This document shows, piece after piece, positions 11,872 to 24,085 of a DNA stretch of 64,000 nt. The notes under the pieces are model-generated. The model worked only from the letters and a program-made list of their open reading frames with translations. It ran no database searches and was not told the origin of the DNA. Source of the stretch: Mangifera indica (taxonomy: Eukaryota; Streptophyta; Magnoliopsida; Sapindales; Anacardiaceae); the NCBI RefSeq assembly GCF_011075055.1, contig NC_058139.1:13227584-13291583 (forward strand). Reading direction: 5' to 3'. Each line of letters begins with the position of its first letter. Within the stretch, counting starts at the first letter, position 1. The translations under genes and the position numbers were made by a program.

Positions 11872-13300
11872 AATTCCCCCGCACCATTCCTTTACTTGCC
11901 CTCAAGCAAACATCAATCAGTCTCTTCTTCACCCTTTTCCCTCCTTTCAGTACATCCTCAAATAACTCATAGTTAAGATGCATTAGAAACCCAAGTCCAA
12001 AACAACAATCAAGAGCACAAGTCTTTATAGCATGAATTTTTGGAAAAACATAAGCATCTCATCAATCTCAACAATCTCATCAAAATCAAATGAAACAAGA
12101 CTCAACATCCTCACATTAGTTTCACTCTATACTCTTAAAGTGTTTAGGGTTTCATTTAGCTCTCAGATCAAAATATAGCAAGTCATTACCATAAGTTTGC
12201 TCATATATCATATCTCCACCACTAATAAATATGAATACAATGCAAAAATCAAAGGGTCTTAAGTAGGGTTGTAATGGGGTTTAGGTGAAGGTAGGAAAAA
12301 GAAGGAAAATATAGGTGTAAAGATCAATATATGAGTGAGTTCCCTTATATGATATTTAAAGAATAACGAAAATAACTCCTTCAACCACATTTCTCTCTTC
12401 CTCTTTTTTTTTTTTTTTCATTTAAGTGAAACTCATCCCTTCTTCAAAGATTTTTTTTTTTTTTAAATTTAATTTGCAACATGTAGGAATAATTGGATTT
12501 CTTTTCTATACAATTATGGATACTTCACTTGTCCAAACTTTCTATTCAATACATAGGGATGAATATCTTCTTTTTTTTTTTTTTTATCTCTTCTTTTTTT
12601 TTTCAATTTTTTTTTTTCACTCATATCTACTTATTTGGTTTTTTTTTTTTAATCATGCAATTCACTCTCACAATATCTTGATACAAGGGTTAACAAGATA
12701 AAACAAAAGACTTAAGGGTAAATATTTATGGGTTAAAATAGAGAAAAAGGGATTCAACTCAAAATCGGCTATCTATTAGAAAATATAGCTAAGGTTGGCT
12801 TTTTAAGAGTATCAAAGTGGTTAATCCTAAATGCCCTTATCATCTTAATGCATGAATTCAAAAATGTGGTCTCGAAATGCATCACATAGCAAATTCTAGA
12901 ATAACAAACCATGTTTGATAAACACTCAACAAAGAAGATAATTAGAGCAAAGTGTAATGAAATGCTCATGGGCTCAAAAGCTTACATTGGTGTTCAACTT
13001 GTAGCAGACCTTGCACATTTTCATTCAATTCAATCATTAAAATCAATGAGATACTTGAAACATTTGAAGTAATTCACTAATCATACTTGCCTCTTTCATG
13101 CATTCAAACTCGAACCAATAATGCATACTAACTTAGAGCAAATTCTAAGACAACTTTCAAGAGAGTCAAGGGTTCCAAAGAGATTGAAAAATTATACATT
13201 CCCTCCCCCACACCTGATCTTTACATTATCCTCAATGTAGAAAAATTGAAGCTCACATATAAAAGAAAGAATGAAATGAAAGTTAAGAAGACTTTCTTGA
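11872..13300 (-). other. Athila-like 3' untranslated region with poly-T tracts
   Basis: About 1.4 kb between integrase and the 3' LTR with no coding frame. Athila-group elements often carry an env-like gene or long spacer here. No env-like frame survives. At 12400-12650 the plus strand has at least six separate T-homopolymers of 9 to 17 bases. Confidence 0.6.
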
Positions 13301-13309
13301 ATAGGAGTG

Positions 13310-13987
13310 TTAGTGCAATAAAAGAGTGATTGAAGTTGTCGACATTTGATTTAGGCCTATTGGAGTCTTGTATGCAGTTCTATAAGCCCATAAGACATCA
13401 TCCAAGTGGAGGCTCCAATTCTTTTTATTTGGATTTACCGTTTTCTCAAGTATAGACTTAATCTCCCTATTTGAAACTTTGGCTTGTCCACTCGTTTGAG
13501 GATGGTATGCTGTGGAGACTCGGTGAGTGACATTGTACTTCTTAAGTAATGCCTCCATGACCCGATTGCAAAAATGGGTTCCACGGTCACTTATAATAGC
13601 TCTTGGTGTTCCATACCTGGAAAAAATGTAAGTCTTGACAAATCCTACAACAGTTTTAGCATCATCAGTTCTTGTTGCCTTAGCTTTAATCCATTTAGAA
13701 ACATAATCAACAGCTAAAAGAATATAGGAATTACCAAAAGATAATGGAAAAGGACCCATAAAATCAATTCCCCAAATATCAAAAATTTCACAAACCAAAA
13801 TTGGGTTCAGTGGCATTTGATCCCTATGTCCTAAATTCCAACTCCTTTGACAATTAGCACAAGACTTACAGAATATGTATGCATCTCGAAACAGAGTAGG
13901 CCAATATAACCCACATTCTAGAACCTTTCGTGCTATTCTTTTCGGGCCAAAGTGACCACCACATACATAAGAGTGGCAAAACTCCAA
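13310..13987 (-). pseudogene. Ty3/gypsy integrase (Athila-like), N-terminus lost
   Basis: This 225-residue frame carries the integrase zinc finger end ([10 protein letters not shown] then CKSCANCQ). The catalytic core follows, with the first Asp in WGIDFMGPF near residue 73, the second in ISDRGTHF near 134 and the Glu in [10 protein letters not shown] near 174. The conserved AYHPQTSGQ precedes the Glu. The frame ends shortly after [10 protein letters not shown], earlier than in complete integrases. Another minus frame (13933-14166) overlaps its start and represents the frameshifted N-terminal part, so the integrase is joined to RT by broken sequence and is not functional. Confidence 0.85.
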
Positions 13988-14296
13988 GATAGATTGTATT
14001 TCACTATCATGTACACACCTGTGAAGTAATTGGTCAAAACATTGCTTCCATAAATACGGATCACCCCATATATAGTACTTAGAATCACTTTTAATTTTTT
14101 TCTTTTGGGCTCATGTGAGATCATTCGACAATGACTTAGTGACCACATAATTAACAATATCAGCATACCAAGGTGTAATACTATTTAAGTGAAAGAGATT
14201 CTCATCTGGAAAAGCATCTTGGAGAGGCATAGGGTCTTCGTCTGTCACCAATCGACTTAGATGATTAGCCACAGAATTTTCGACTCCCTTTTTATC

Positions 14297-15085
14297 TCAA
14301 ATCTCCAAATTGAATTCTTGTAGCAATAGTATCCATCTAATTAGCCTCGGCTTTGATTCCCTTTTAGAAAGCAAATACTTTAGAGCTGCATGATCAGAAT
14401 AAATAATTACTTTAGTGCCCAATAAATAAGAGCGAAACTTTTCTAAAGTAAAAACTACTGTCAACAATTCTTTTTCAGTTGTGGAATAATTTCTTTGAGT
14501 ATTATCAAGAGTTCTTGAAACATAATAAATCACACAAGAAATCTTTCCACTTTTCTGGCCTAAAACAGCCCCTATAGCATAATTGCTAGCATCACACATA
14601 ATCTCGAAAGGTAATTCCCAATTGGGTGGTTGAACAATCGACGTAGAAATTAGGTGTTCCTTCAGCTGATGAAAAGCTTTCTTGCACTCTCTATCAAACT
14701 CGAATTGGACATCCTTTTGCAGTAGTCTTGAAAGCGGTTGGACAATTTTTGAAAAATCTTTGATAAATCTCCTGTAGAAACCTGCATGTCCAAGAAAAGA
14801 ACGCACTTTCCGAACACAAGTTGGGTGAGGTAAGGATTTAATCAAATCAATTTTTGACTTATCTACCTTTATCCCTTTAGAAGACACTAGATGCCCTAAT
14901 ATCAAACATTGATCAACCATAAAGTGACATTTTTCATAATTTAGCACAAGGTTTGTTTCAATACACCTTTTTAGAATTTTAATCTGATTATTTAGACAAA
15001 ATTCGAATGAATTACCGTAAACAGTAAAGTCATCCATAAATATCTCTATGATATTCTTCACATAATCTGAAAATATACTAACCAT
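14297..15085 (-). pseudogene. Reverse transcriptase C-terminus plus RNase H (Athila-like)
   Basis: This 262-residue frame opens inside the RT palm. FMDDFTVYG (residues 16-24) is the YXDD-type catalytic box, with Asp-Asp intact. [13 protein letters not shown] and [15 protein letters not shown] follow (RT connection). RNase H then appears with [15 protein letters not shown] near residue 164 and [13 protein letters not shown] near 227. The fingers and first palm Asp of RT are not in frame. Remnants at 15090-15215 still encode a degenerate VAPEDQEKTTFICPFGTFAYR. Confidence 0.87.
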
Positions 15086-15089
15086 ATAT

Positions 15090-15365
15090 CTCTAAAAAGT
15101 GGTCGGGACATTGCAAAGTCTAAAAGGCATGCATCTATATGCAAAAGTACCAAAGGGACATATGAATGTCGTCTTCTCTTGATCCTCGGGAGCAACTAGA
15201 ATTTGGTTAAAACCTGGTTGTTTCGAATGGTTCTAGCTCATAAACTGTATCACTCAATCCGTCATCTACCACAAGCTTCTGCTCAATTCGCTGTAATGTT
15301 CTTGTGTTAAGTCCTTTATTAAGGACAACCTTTAAATTATCAGAATCCTGCAACTCAAAAATTAG
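15090..15365 (-). pseudogene. Deletion-scarred junction between protease and RT
   Basis: On the minus strand a linker after protease ends with residues resembling YELEPFETT. It runs straight into the RT segment that normally follows the first catalytic Asp. About the first 100-150 residues of RT are therefore missing, with the apparent breakpoint near 15210. Stops follow in the same segment. Confidence 0.7.
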
Positions 15366-16445
15366 TTAAGCTAGAGAATCGATTACATCAACAACAAAAA
15401 CTGAATTGACATCACTAGGGAATCTCATGGCTTCATAAATATTGAATCTAATTACTTTACCATCAAATTCCATAGTTAAAGTACTTTCCGAAATATCGAT
15501 TTTTGTTCTAGATGTCTTAAGAAAAGGTCTTCCTAGCAAAATTGGGACTGATTTAGATGAGTTATCATCTTCCATGTTAGGCACATAAAAGTCAGCAGGA
15601 AAAATTAATTCATTAACTTGAACAAGAACATCTTCTAACACCCCTTCGGGATATGCATTGGACCTATCAACTAATTGGATTATTACACCGGTGGGTTTTA
15701 AAGGTCCTACATTTAAAGAATGATAAATTGAGCTAGGCATGACATTAATAGATGCTCCTAGGTCTATCATAGCTTTTTGAACTTTAACATTACCAATCTT
15801 GTAAGGGATTGTGAACATACCTGAATCCTTACACTTTTGAGGCAATTTTCTTTGGAGAACGGCTGAAACATTCTCACTGACATGCACTTTTTCATCCCCT
15901 TTTAGTTTTCTTTTTGACGTGCATAATTCCTTAAGGAATTTAGCATATCTAGGGACTTGTTTAATAGCATCTAAAAGGGGAATATTTACCTCAACCTTAC
16001 GGAAGACTTCAAGGATCTCTTGTTCTTGTTGTTCCTTTTTGTTCTTTGCAAGTTGGCTTGGGAAAGGAGGTGTAATGACCATAGAAGGTGGCATGCACTT
16101 CTCTACAGGAGGTGACAATTTTTGGGCTTCTTTTGGCTCAATTTCGCATTCAATCTCCTTTTCTTTTGCATATTTTAGGATATTCTTTTCAGGATCCTTC
16201 AATTCTTTACCACTCCCCAGGGTGATTGCGTTGATATTCTCAGTAAAATTTGCATCTTGCTTTGGATTCACCACAATCTGAGATGGCAATCTACTAGAAT
16301 TTTGAGTTTCCAATCTTCCCACAACAGTAGCCAATTGCCTTACTTGATTTTCTAGATTCTGAATGCTAGCCCTTGTCTCCTGTTGAAATTGTTGTGTATT
16401 ATTAGCAAGTGCAGTAACAATTTGTTCAAGAGACATACCTTTCAA
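15366..16445 (-). pseudogene. Gag C-terminal region plus aspartic protease (Athila-like)
   Basis: The frame is 359 residues long. The first 60 residues are heptad-like (coiled coil), followed by a charged linker (LGSGKEL, then Lys/Glu-rich). The retropepsin-like domain starts near residue 225 with AMIDLGASINVMP, the plant Athila/Tat form of the catalytic DTGA/DSGA motif. It closes with PILLGRPFLKTSRTKIDI near residue 300. In an intact element the frame would be continuous with gag upstream. Here an in-frame stop at about 16647 and degenerate sequence to 16445 cut it off. Confidence 0.85.
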
Positions 16446-16646
16446 CTGAGGTAGGGGTGTTGGATTAAACGCTTGAGGAGAAGGCGGCCTATTTTGGTAT
16501 CCAGGCTGTTGGAAGTTATTGTTCTTTTGGCCATAACTGAAATTTAGATGATCTCTCCATCTCGGATTATAGGTATTCGAGTACAGATCATACCTCTTTT
16601 GGTTCTGATAACCCCCTACGACATTAACATCCTCATGTGTGTCCTC

Positions 16647-16940
16647 CTAAAGTGTGGGGCATGGGTTTGTAGAGTGCTCCGTATTTGAACAAATGTCGCA
16701 AGCCTTCACTTGTTGGTGATTCACTACAAATTTTTCTAACAAGGAGGTGAGTTTATCAAGTCTTTGCTCAAGAGGATTATTATTGCTTACCTCATTAACC
16801 TTTCTCACAGTTACATCCTGTCTAATGCCAAATTGTTGAGTATTGGCGGCAATTGTTGAGATCAATCTTTTTGCTTCTGTTAAAGTTTTATTAACCAAAG
16901 CTCCACCACTTGTTGCATCGATCAAATTTCTATCAGACAA
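16647..16940 (-). pseudogene. Gag middle region with CCHC zinc knuckle (Athila-like)
   Basis: This 97-residue frame ends with CDICSNTEHSTNPC, a CX2CX4HX4C zinc knuckle of the nucleocapsid type. A TAG directly after CPTL ends the frame. Sequence beyond it keeps gag-like composition, so the stop is a mutation rather than the natural end. Confidence 0.8.
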
Positions 16941-17027
16941 CAGTAAACCTTCACAAAAATATTGAATTAATAACTGATCAGAAATTTGATGATGGGGACA
17001 ACTGGCACAGAGCTGATTAAACCTCTC

Positions 17028-17459
17028 CTAATACTTATAAAGTGTCTCTCCACTATATTGCCTAATCCCACATATTTCCTTTCTAATAGAGGTGGCTCTA
17101 GAAGCAGGAAAGAATTTTTCTAAGAATTGTCTTTTAAGCTCATCCCAACTATTGATAGAACTTGATGGTAAATAATATAGCCAATCCTTAGCCTTATCAG
17201 TTAATGAGAAAGAGAAAGCACGCAATTTAATTTGCTCTTCACTTACCCCTTGTGGTTTCATAGTGGAACAAACAACATGAAATTCTTTCAAGTGTTTATG
17301 AGGGTCCTCACCTGATAGTCCTCGAAAAGTAGGCAATAAATGGATCAAACCTGATTTGAGTTCAAATTTGGCATCGATGTTTGGATAGGCAATGCACAAA
17401 GGTTGTTGATTGATGATAGGTATAGTCATCTCCCTCAAAGTAAGCTCTCGTTCGGCCAT
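17028..17459 (-). pseudogene. Gag N-terminal domain (Athila-like), stopped by TAG
   Basis: This 143-residue frame starts at an ATG 227 bases inside the 5' LTR boundary and carries the plant retrotransposon gag domain. FRGLSGEDPHKHLKEFHVV is near residue 45 and SLTDKAKDWLYYLP near 87, followed by FLEKFFPASRA. Its end, GETLYKY, is followed immediately by TAG in a position where relatives continue, so it is a truncating mutation. It forms the capsid-like shell of the particle in intact elements. Confidence 0.87.
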
Positions 17460-17665
17460 TGCTGCTACTCTCGTATTTGTTAAATCCTCTCCTAAATTAA
17501 TTCCAGAAGATGAAGAAGAAGAAGCTTGACTTTATTTAGTTTCCTTGCGAAGTTATCTCGCAGTCTTCTTAATTTCGGGATCAAACTGAAGTTCTCCTGC
17601 AGGGTTCAAACGGGTCATAAAAAAATAAACAAAAAAAATTTCAGACAAATTATCAACACCAATAC

Positions 17666-17680
17666 ACGACAACGGCGCCA
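17666..17680 (-). promoter_or_regulatory. Primer-binding site of the Athila-like element
   Basis: On the minus strand TGGCGCCGTTGTCGT lies five bases from the 5' LTR end. It matches the TGGCGCCGTTGCCGG-type primer site common in plant Athila/Tat elements except near its 3' part. Confidence 0.8.
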
Positions 17681-17685
17681 AAATT

Positions 17686-18974
17686 TGATGGGTGTCGAAT
17701 CCATCAAAAATAAAATTTTCTACTCTCTCAATGAAAACTTGTAGATAGGGCAAGTAGAGTCGTATCCATAGAGATTGGGCTATTTATTTGAAATCTAACA
17801 AACTAAAGTAAGAGGGATTTTGTTGTTTCGAATCCTACCAATAAAAAAAAATCAATTAATTCAGAATTAAATAATCAAAGCAATCAAAAAACTAGATTGA
17901 AACAATAATAAGACGAGTTCTAACCAAGTAATTCAGGAATGGTTCAATTCAATTGATCATCAATAAAAAGATTAATTTTTCCTTTCAAATAAACCAGTTA
18001 TAAAACATCGAGACGCTCATTGTTCTGCTTTTCCTTAGGTGTTGGTAATTAAGAAACGTTCTTTAATTACTTTTCCTGTTTTTCAATCAGTTCTAGATAC
18101 GATCTTAGAATTTAAATTGAAAATAGAATTAACAATTAGAAAAGCCGACAATTCTAATCAACAAAACACAGACACTGTTTTTCTTTAAATTAGATTAACC
18201 TATTCCACTAACATACAATAATTATTCTACTTCACCAAGCATGCTAGTCAGCCACTTATGATTAAACCATCAAACAAATACAGATTCAATAATTTAATCT
18301 AGCAAAGTTGTTTTTAATCCAAAATAAATAAGACGTCTCATATTTAATTGAATAAGATAACAATAAATAAAATCAGGAATAAATTAAATATTTAAAAGAA
18401 AAGAACGGGTAAAGAAAATCTCACAATCGTCGTAGAACCATGATCCTAATTACTCGACTAAAGAAAAGAGTTAACCACTCATATTTATGTTCATGGCTTC
18501 TCAGAAAACTAAAATAAAAATTTTATCCTAATTGAAGAAGAACCAGCGAAGGGTTGCGGCTGTATTTCTTTCTGAAAGAAAAGGATCCTAAAAAAACAAA
18601 AAACCCTAAAACAGAGAGCAATTGTCCTTTTTATAGTGTCAGGTCTGCTTCAGTCATTGAGAAATATTTTTGTGCCAAATATCATCCGAAGGACCTAAAC
18701 TTCCTCCAATTGTCAATTAAGTCTTCAACTGTGAATTTCTTAGTAAATAACGCGATTCTCTCCTTTCCACAATCAGTCATCTCCTATGTATTTTGCCGTC
18801 ATTCTATCTTGATACGTGACAACTCTAAATTCCTTTTATTTTGTATCTTTTCTCATAATAATGCAATTAATGCCCAATTTCCTAAAACAAGTAATTAATC
18901 AAATAATTAACGAATTAAATATCACAAATCAAGGAAATTAAATGCCAAAAAATATGAAATTTCACACACTAACA
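17686..18974 (-). repeat. 5' LTR of Athila-like element
   Basis: 1289 bp, TG...CA, direct copy of 10584-11871. It should carry the element promoter on the minus strand. The 114-codon plus-strand frame present in both LTRs is antisense and is not considered a gene. Confidence 0.92.
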
Positions 18975-18979
18975 AATAT

Positions 18980-20106
18980 ACAAGTAACTTTTGCATTTAT
19001 GGTTCTCAATTTACACCTCTAAAATCCAAGGTTGATTATTGGGTTGTAGTTTAAGAGGTAATGAGATGCTTGCAAAAGATCAAATTTTGGTGGTAATAAA
19101 GATGATATAAAGTCTATTTTATGATATGTTGTTATACTTGCTGAATGGGTTATGTTTGGAAAAGTACTAAATAGTTGTTAGTTGCAGCATCAACCATAGA
19201 CATTTAATTTATAGTTTAACATGAGGTAGCTTCTTAAATGTGTGGTTGATAGATTACTTGAATGAACTACTAGGGTAGATTTTATCTATTATGATACCAG
19301 TGCAATTAGGTAAAAGACCACTGGTAAATTAAGATATACAAAATAAAATATATTACAATCAGGAACCTCATAAAGAAAGGAGAAATTATTCTAAAACATA
19401 AAATGCAAAGTTGATAAAGTTTCCTAACTAAAGAAATAAGACTTATAACCCATGAAGTCATGTTGAAATATAAGGGTGTTTAAGGTCTTTTAACATTTAG
19501 GGTTAGTGAGAGTTTTTTTTTTTGTTATCATTGTTTTTATTGATATGTTTTGTTACTTATTATTTATTTATTGATCATGATCATATTGACATATTTATTT
19601 ATTTATAGATATATGCACATATATAAGGTTAAGGTATAACATGTGTCTCAAGATAAAGTTTCTCTTGAGTATGATAGTTTTATATGTATGTTTCACGAGT
19701 CTCGAGCAAGGTTGAAACATACAAACTTCGTTAGAAGTAAAAATATTTCTCTTGTTTCTTTTGAAACATAAGGTTAAAAAAAATCATAAAAAAGACTAAC
19801 AAAGATATAACACGTGTTTGTGATCACATTATTGGGTGTTATTTCTGCCACACTCCCAGATTCGATCCATATTGATTTGATTATTAGTAATTATGATCAA
19901 GAATAAACTTATGTTGATAAAGGACATAAGTAATGTCTTGGTTTGTTATTAGTAGTCATATTAACTGGATTGTTTATTAAAGTGTAATTTTATCTTTGAA
20001 CTATTTTTTTTTTTAAATAGTGGCCACTTGAAGTTAAAAATGTTAATTACCCGAGAGTCAAAATTGTTTTCTTTTCTTAAAATAAAATTAAAATAATTAA
20101 TATTAC
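18980..20106. other. Non-coding DNA, no gene recognised
   Basis: AT-rich sequence without recognisable domains on either strand. It may be internal sequence of an old retrotransposon, because it runs into a polypurine-tract-like motif at 20107. Confidence 0.3.
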
Positions 20107-20770
20107 CAAAGTGGGAGAATGTTAGAAATTTCCTGATGTGGGCTAACATTAATTATAGTTTTGTTTAATAAACCGGATAATTGAATAGTCCAATGTCAGT
20201 TTAAAGATAAGCTTAAGTGATCAATAAAGATTAGTCTAATACACTTAAAGGTTTTGATATGGGTAGAAAACAAAGTATGGGTCATAAGGTTTATTGAACC
20301 TTGATGGGAGGTCAATTAAACTACTATAAATTGACTAGGTCCCTACTTCAAAACTTAATGCAGTATAACTTACCTATTCAAAGCTGCCACCTAGGGAGGT
20401 TTCTGGAGTAGAAGACTAAATCACATCGAAAGGTGGTCACGACAGATAATTTAAGGTGATTTTAATAGGTTTTCAGTTTCAAATTGCATGAAGATCCAAG
20501 TATTTCTAAAACCCTAAAGTTTAATTCAGTATTTTATAATTTATGCGCAGATTTTGATATTATAATTGAATGATTTATTTTATTCTCTTTTATGAAATAA
20601 ATCTTACATCATGACCATTCTTCTGCCAAGGATTGTTTATAAAACTAAGTCAAGAGATGCCAGAGTTTAGGGAAGGAAAGGAGAACCCTACAATGGAGCG
20701 TGGTTCGATTGTAGCATTGAGACATGGAAAACGTTATAGATCTGTGAGTCAGCTGAGAGTTGTAGTTTAT
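20107..20770 (+). repeat. Possible LTR preceded by a polypurine tract
   Basis: AAAGTGGGAGAA directly before TGTTAGAAATTTCC is the usual polypurine tract and 3' LTR start of plant copia elements. Its right end, a second LTR and a target-site duplication were not found, so the extent is a guess. Confidence 0.35.
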
Positions 20771-20799
20771 ATGCATCTAAATTATAGTAGTTGAATAAT

Positions 20800-21125
20800 A
20801 TATTATATCATGTATTGAGTATAGCATCGTATCGTATGATACGATTTTTAAAAAATAAAAAATTTTAATCGACATATTATTTTAGAAAATATCACAAACA
20901 CTTATAAATTTAAAATTTCTCATATATACCTCTATTAGATCATTATTTTCTCTGAAAAAGTGTATTAATTCATATTAGTAACATATATGTAAGTAAGATA
21001 CGTATTGTATTATACAACATATTCACTGTATCATATTAATTTATTATATTTTATTATATATATTATTTTTTATATGTATCATATTGTATTATAAAGTATA
21101 TAAAATATATTATAAGATACTGATA
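20800..21125. repeat. AT-rich segment with GTATCGTATGATAC palindromes
   Basis: Short palindromes (TCGTATCGTATGATACGA near 20828, then GTATTGTATTATAC and ATATTGTATTATA) recur through 300 bases. This is MITE-like, but the termini are not defined. Confidence 0.35.
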
Positions 21126-21169
21126 ACTATGATATAGATCAATAGTATTAATGCCTGAAATGGACCAAA

Positions 21170-21826
21170 TTACTTGGCTGGAGGTTTGTCTATATGGTAC
21201 AACTTTACAAACACCCAATTCTCAATCTGAAACTTCCTTTCCAACTGTTTATGATCTACTAATGACTCCATTCGGTGTTGTGCCTTTGACAGGTGGTGTT
21301 GGAGCAATCGAGTGGTAGCTTCCCTTGTGTGGAGAAATGTGTCAACAACCCCTGTTTTTAATTCCTTCAGAAAATAGGAAATGTGCAAGGGAGGAGGATA
21401 GCCATAAAGAGCTTTGGAAGGGGTCGTCTGAATATTGGAATTGAATGACGGGTACGTGGCATCTCCCCTATCATGCAATGTACATAATTTTTCAAGCACC
21501 GGTTGACTACCTCTGTTTGGTCGTTTGTCTGTGGGTGGTAGGCTATAAATAATTGAATTCCTACCCTTTATAGCTTAAATAATTCCCGCTAGAATTTATT
21601 CACAAAGATCATGCCCCTCTCACTGGTGATTGTATTGGACATTCCGTGCAATTCGTATACATGATGCAATGAGGCTTATAGTCTCAGTTGAAAATGGGTG
21701 ACTTAACCCAACAAAATGGTTACCACATTGACAACAGTTTTTTCTTGTGATTCCTGAAGGTCTTTGATAAAATCCATAATCAGGTCATTAAATACCCCAG
21801 TAGAATCAATAAGGGTTGTAGAAGTA
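21170..21826 (-). pseudogene. Decayed Ty3/gypsy integrase fragment
   Basis: The longest frame (21170-21499, 109 residues) matches the integrase C-terminal region. Its landmarks are ALYGYPPPLHISYF, then AQHRMESLVDHK and FQIENWVFVKL. Upstream on the minus strand, in shifted frames, are AYHPQTD near 21530, HGMSNTITSERGMIFVNKF near 21620 and MDFIKDLQESQ near 21770, which hold the catalytic positions. The second Asp of the triad reads Glu (SERG). No LTR could be attached, so this is an orphan remnant unrelated in orientation to its neighbours. Confidence 0.82.
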
Positions 21827-21828
21827 TA

Positions 21829-23716
21829 ACACCCTATCCAAAAAGTCTTACCCCTTGTAATAAAATGTTACTAAAATCTAAACATGTATGTAAGATAATT
21901 TTACTATATAATCAAGTGCTTGACTCAAACATGCATAACTCAATAAGATATCTGAAATACCTCAATGTCTTTATTAATTAAAATAAAAATGATATCCAAA
22001 TAGTTCCAAGCATTCTTTTCAAAATCATTAATCATATCATGTACTAAATATTGATAATCAAAATCAAGGTATATTAAATCATAAATCATCAAGATTTTAG
22101 AGATTAGCATAATTGGCAAAATACTAAAATTTCTAAAGGAAATGTTATATTTGAATTTCTGCTTGAACGGGGTTCTCCACTAACAAAAAAAAAAAAAAAT
22201 CATAAATCATCATGGTGCCTTCTAACTTATAATTGAAAAGTTGCATTTCTTTTTTCATCCCGACTCTATTTCTCGCGCCTCTGATCTAGTTCTGTTTGCA
22301 CTATCCTCTTCTTATCTTCTTCCTCTTAATGTAATTTTCTTTTTTCAGATGCATGAAAAGTTCCTTATTATTTTGTTTTTTTTTCGTCAAACATTTGTTA
22401 GTCGACAATGATTTGAAGAAATGGATTTTGTCAGTGGTTTTTCTTTTCTAAAGAAACGGGTTTTGTTTTCTGTGGTTAGTTTATGGAGAATAGGTGATAT
22501 AATTCTAATTTTTCATTAGTTTCAGTGGGATTCTACCTGAATTGGATAAGTTATTTCCATTTTCTACTCTTTTTTGAAGTATAGTTTTTATGCTAAACAT
22601 GTTGCTCTACACCAGACCCCTTATGGATTCCCTGCTGACTGATTTCATCACGCATTCTTTCTCAAGATCCTTCTTCAAGTGGTTGATCTTACTTCGATAG
22701 CTTTTCCTCCTTGGTTTCAGGCCTGAGACATAATTTACAGCAAGCAAGTACATGGGAGATTAGCAAGTCAAATATCAACAGTTGGCTTTGTTTTTTTTTT
22801 GTTTCCTTTTAAATTTTAATATAGATTGAATCTTTTGTTGGATTATTACGGGAGTTGAATTGAATTGTTGCATTGAAATTATAGTTGTGAAAGGGTTTGA
22901 AGAATTGTGTCCCGCGGTCAAGACTCCCAATCAATCATATTTGCAGTACGATATTAGCCAGCAGGTTCAGATAAAATGTGAACAACACGTACTCTTATGC
23001 ATAAACTGTAATAGGAAAACCTGAATCATTCATTATTTGTCACGACTTTCACTATCAAAACATTAAATAATATATATATTTTTTTTGTCTTGAAATTATT
23101 TCTGGCAACTTTAATAATTATAATCAATCGATAATCACTCTCATGTCATATTGAGATCATAATAATGTCTATTAAATTATGTAATTTTATATTTTATCTA
23201 AATAGTTATACATGTAATCTTAATCTTGGATTTGTTAATTTAGTCCAGCATTTGCAAGATCAGATCCAAATTTTCTTTTCGGCTCAAATTTCAATTTTTG
23301 TGTTCAGCCTAGCTCATTATATATTATCAGATTTCATGTCCATTTTGGGTCTAAATCAGATTGAAAACAAGCTCTATCCGTATTCAAACTATGTAGACTT
23401 GCATTACAATAAATGCAGTCGCACGACTTCTTTTTGTAATGGTAATCGTCTGTCTCATCATAATACAGTGAGTCAATGAATATACAGGATTAAATTGTTT
23501 GAGCAGATATGGCCGTGGAAATTCTGACAAAATAAGTGCAATATATTCAACACAGGTTATTAATGTTAGAACAACACCCTTGAAATTTCACAAAACACAG
23601 TGGATTCTTAACCTTTGATCCTTCCCTCACAATCAATCTAACATCACCCATACTTAAATACATCAAGCAACAATTCCAATTACTACATAAATTTGCACTC
23701 TAGATTTTTCCTTATA
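21829..23716. other. Non-coding DNA; possible LTR start at left edge
   Basis: The left edge reads TATAACACCCTATCC, like the TGTAACACCC start of some gypsy LTRs, but no partner was found. The stretch 22240-22760 is pyrimidine-rich with GT/AG-like sites, but I could not assemble exons. A 104-residue plus frame at 23165-23479 has no recognisable domain. Confidence 0.3.
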
Positions 23717-23721
23717 AAAAC

Positions 23722-24085
23722 TGTTGGGAACAATGATGCCAAAAATTAAGTTTTGCGATTTATTGTAAATATAAATTGCATACCGGAATTTATGTTATGA
23801 CCAAACCCATTTAAATACAACACAAGGTATTGACGTTAGTCAATTTTCACATACTGCACGTCTATTTTAGGAGACAAGCTCTGTGCTTTTTGTTTTGCAG
23901 GAGAATAAGAAGAAGAATAATAATAAGATCCTCTGTTAAAATTAGCGTTATTGTCTTTTGGGAGGAGGCAGTGTTTGGACAATTTATAAGTGTCAAACTG
24001 TCCTCCAACTCTTCTAATAACTGCCTTTGACAGTTAAACCAAACCGGATCGGATCGAACCATCATGGGTGGATTCAAATCTAATA
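23722..24085 (-). repeat. 3' LTR of minus-strand copia
   Basis: 364 bp. It starts TATTAGATTTG and ends CAACA on the element's strand; the usual TG start has become TA in both LTRs. Confidence 0.85.

Larger units (their letters stand above)
10584..18974 (-). mobile_element. Athila-like Ty3/gypsy retrotransposon, minus strand
   Basis: Two direct LTRs of 1288 and 1289 bp (TG...CA) bound an internal region, with a perfect 5-bp duplication AATAT on each side (10579-10583 and 18975-18979). The primer-binding site TGGCGCCGTT adjoins the LTR at 17686, which fixes the minus orientation. Coding remnants run gag, protease, RT-RNase H, integrase, the gypsy order. The gag signature (HLKEFHVVCS), the DLGAS protease and the PBS suggest the Athila/Tat group. 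The LTRs differ at roughly 50 positions by eye, so this is an older insertion. It is non-autonomous now: gag stops and an RT deletion. Confidence 0.92.

Noticed and set aside
12426..12701. 91-codon phenylalanine-rich frame
   Set aside because: It is an artefact of T-homopolymers in the untranslated region of the Athila-like element.
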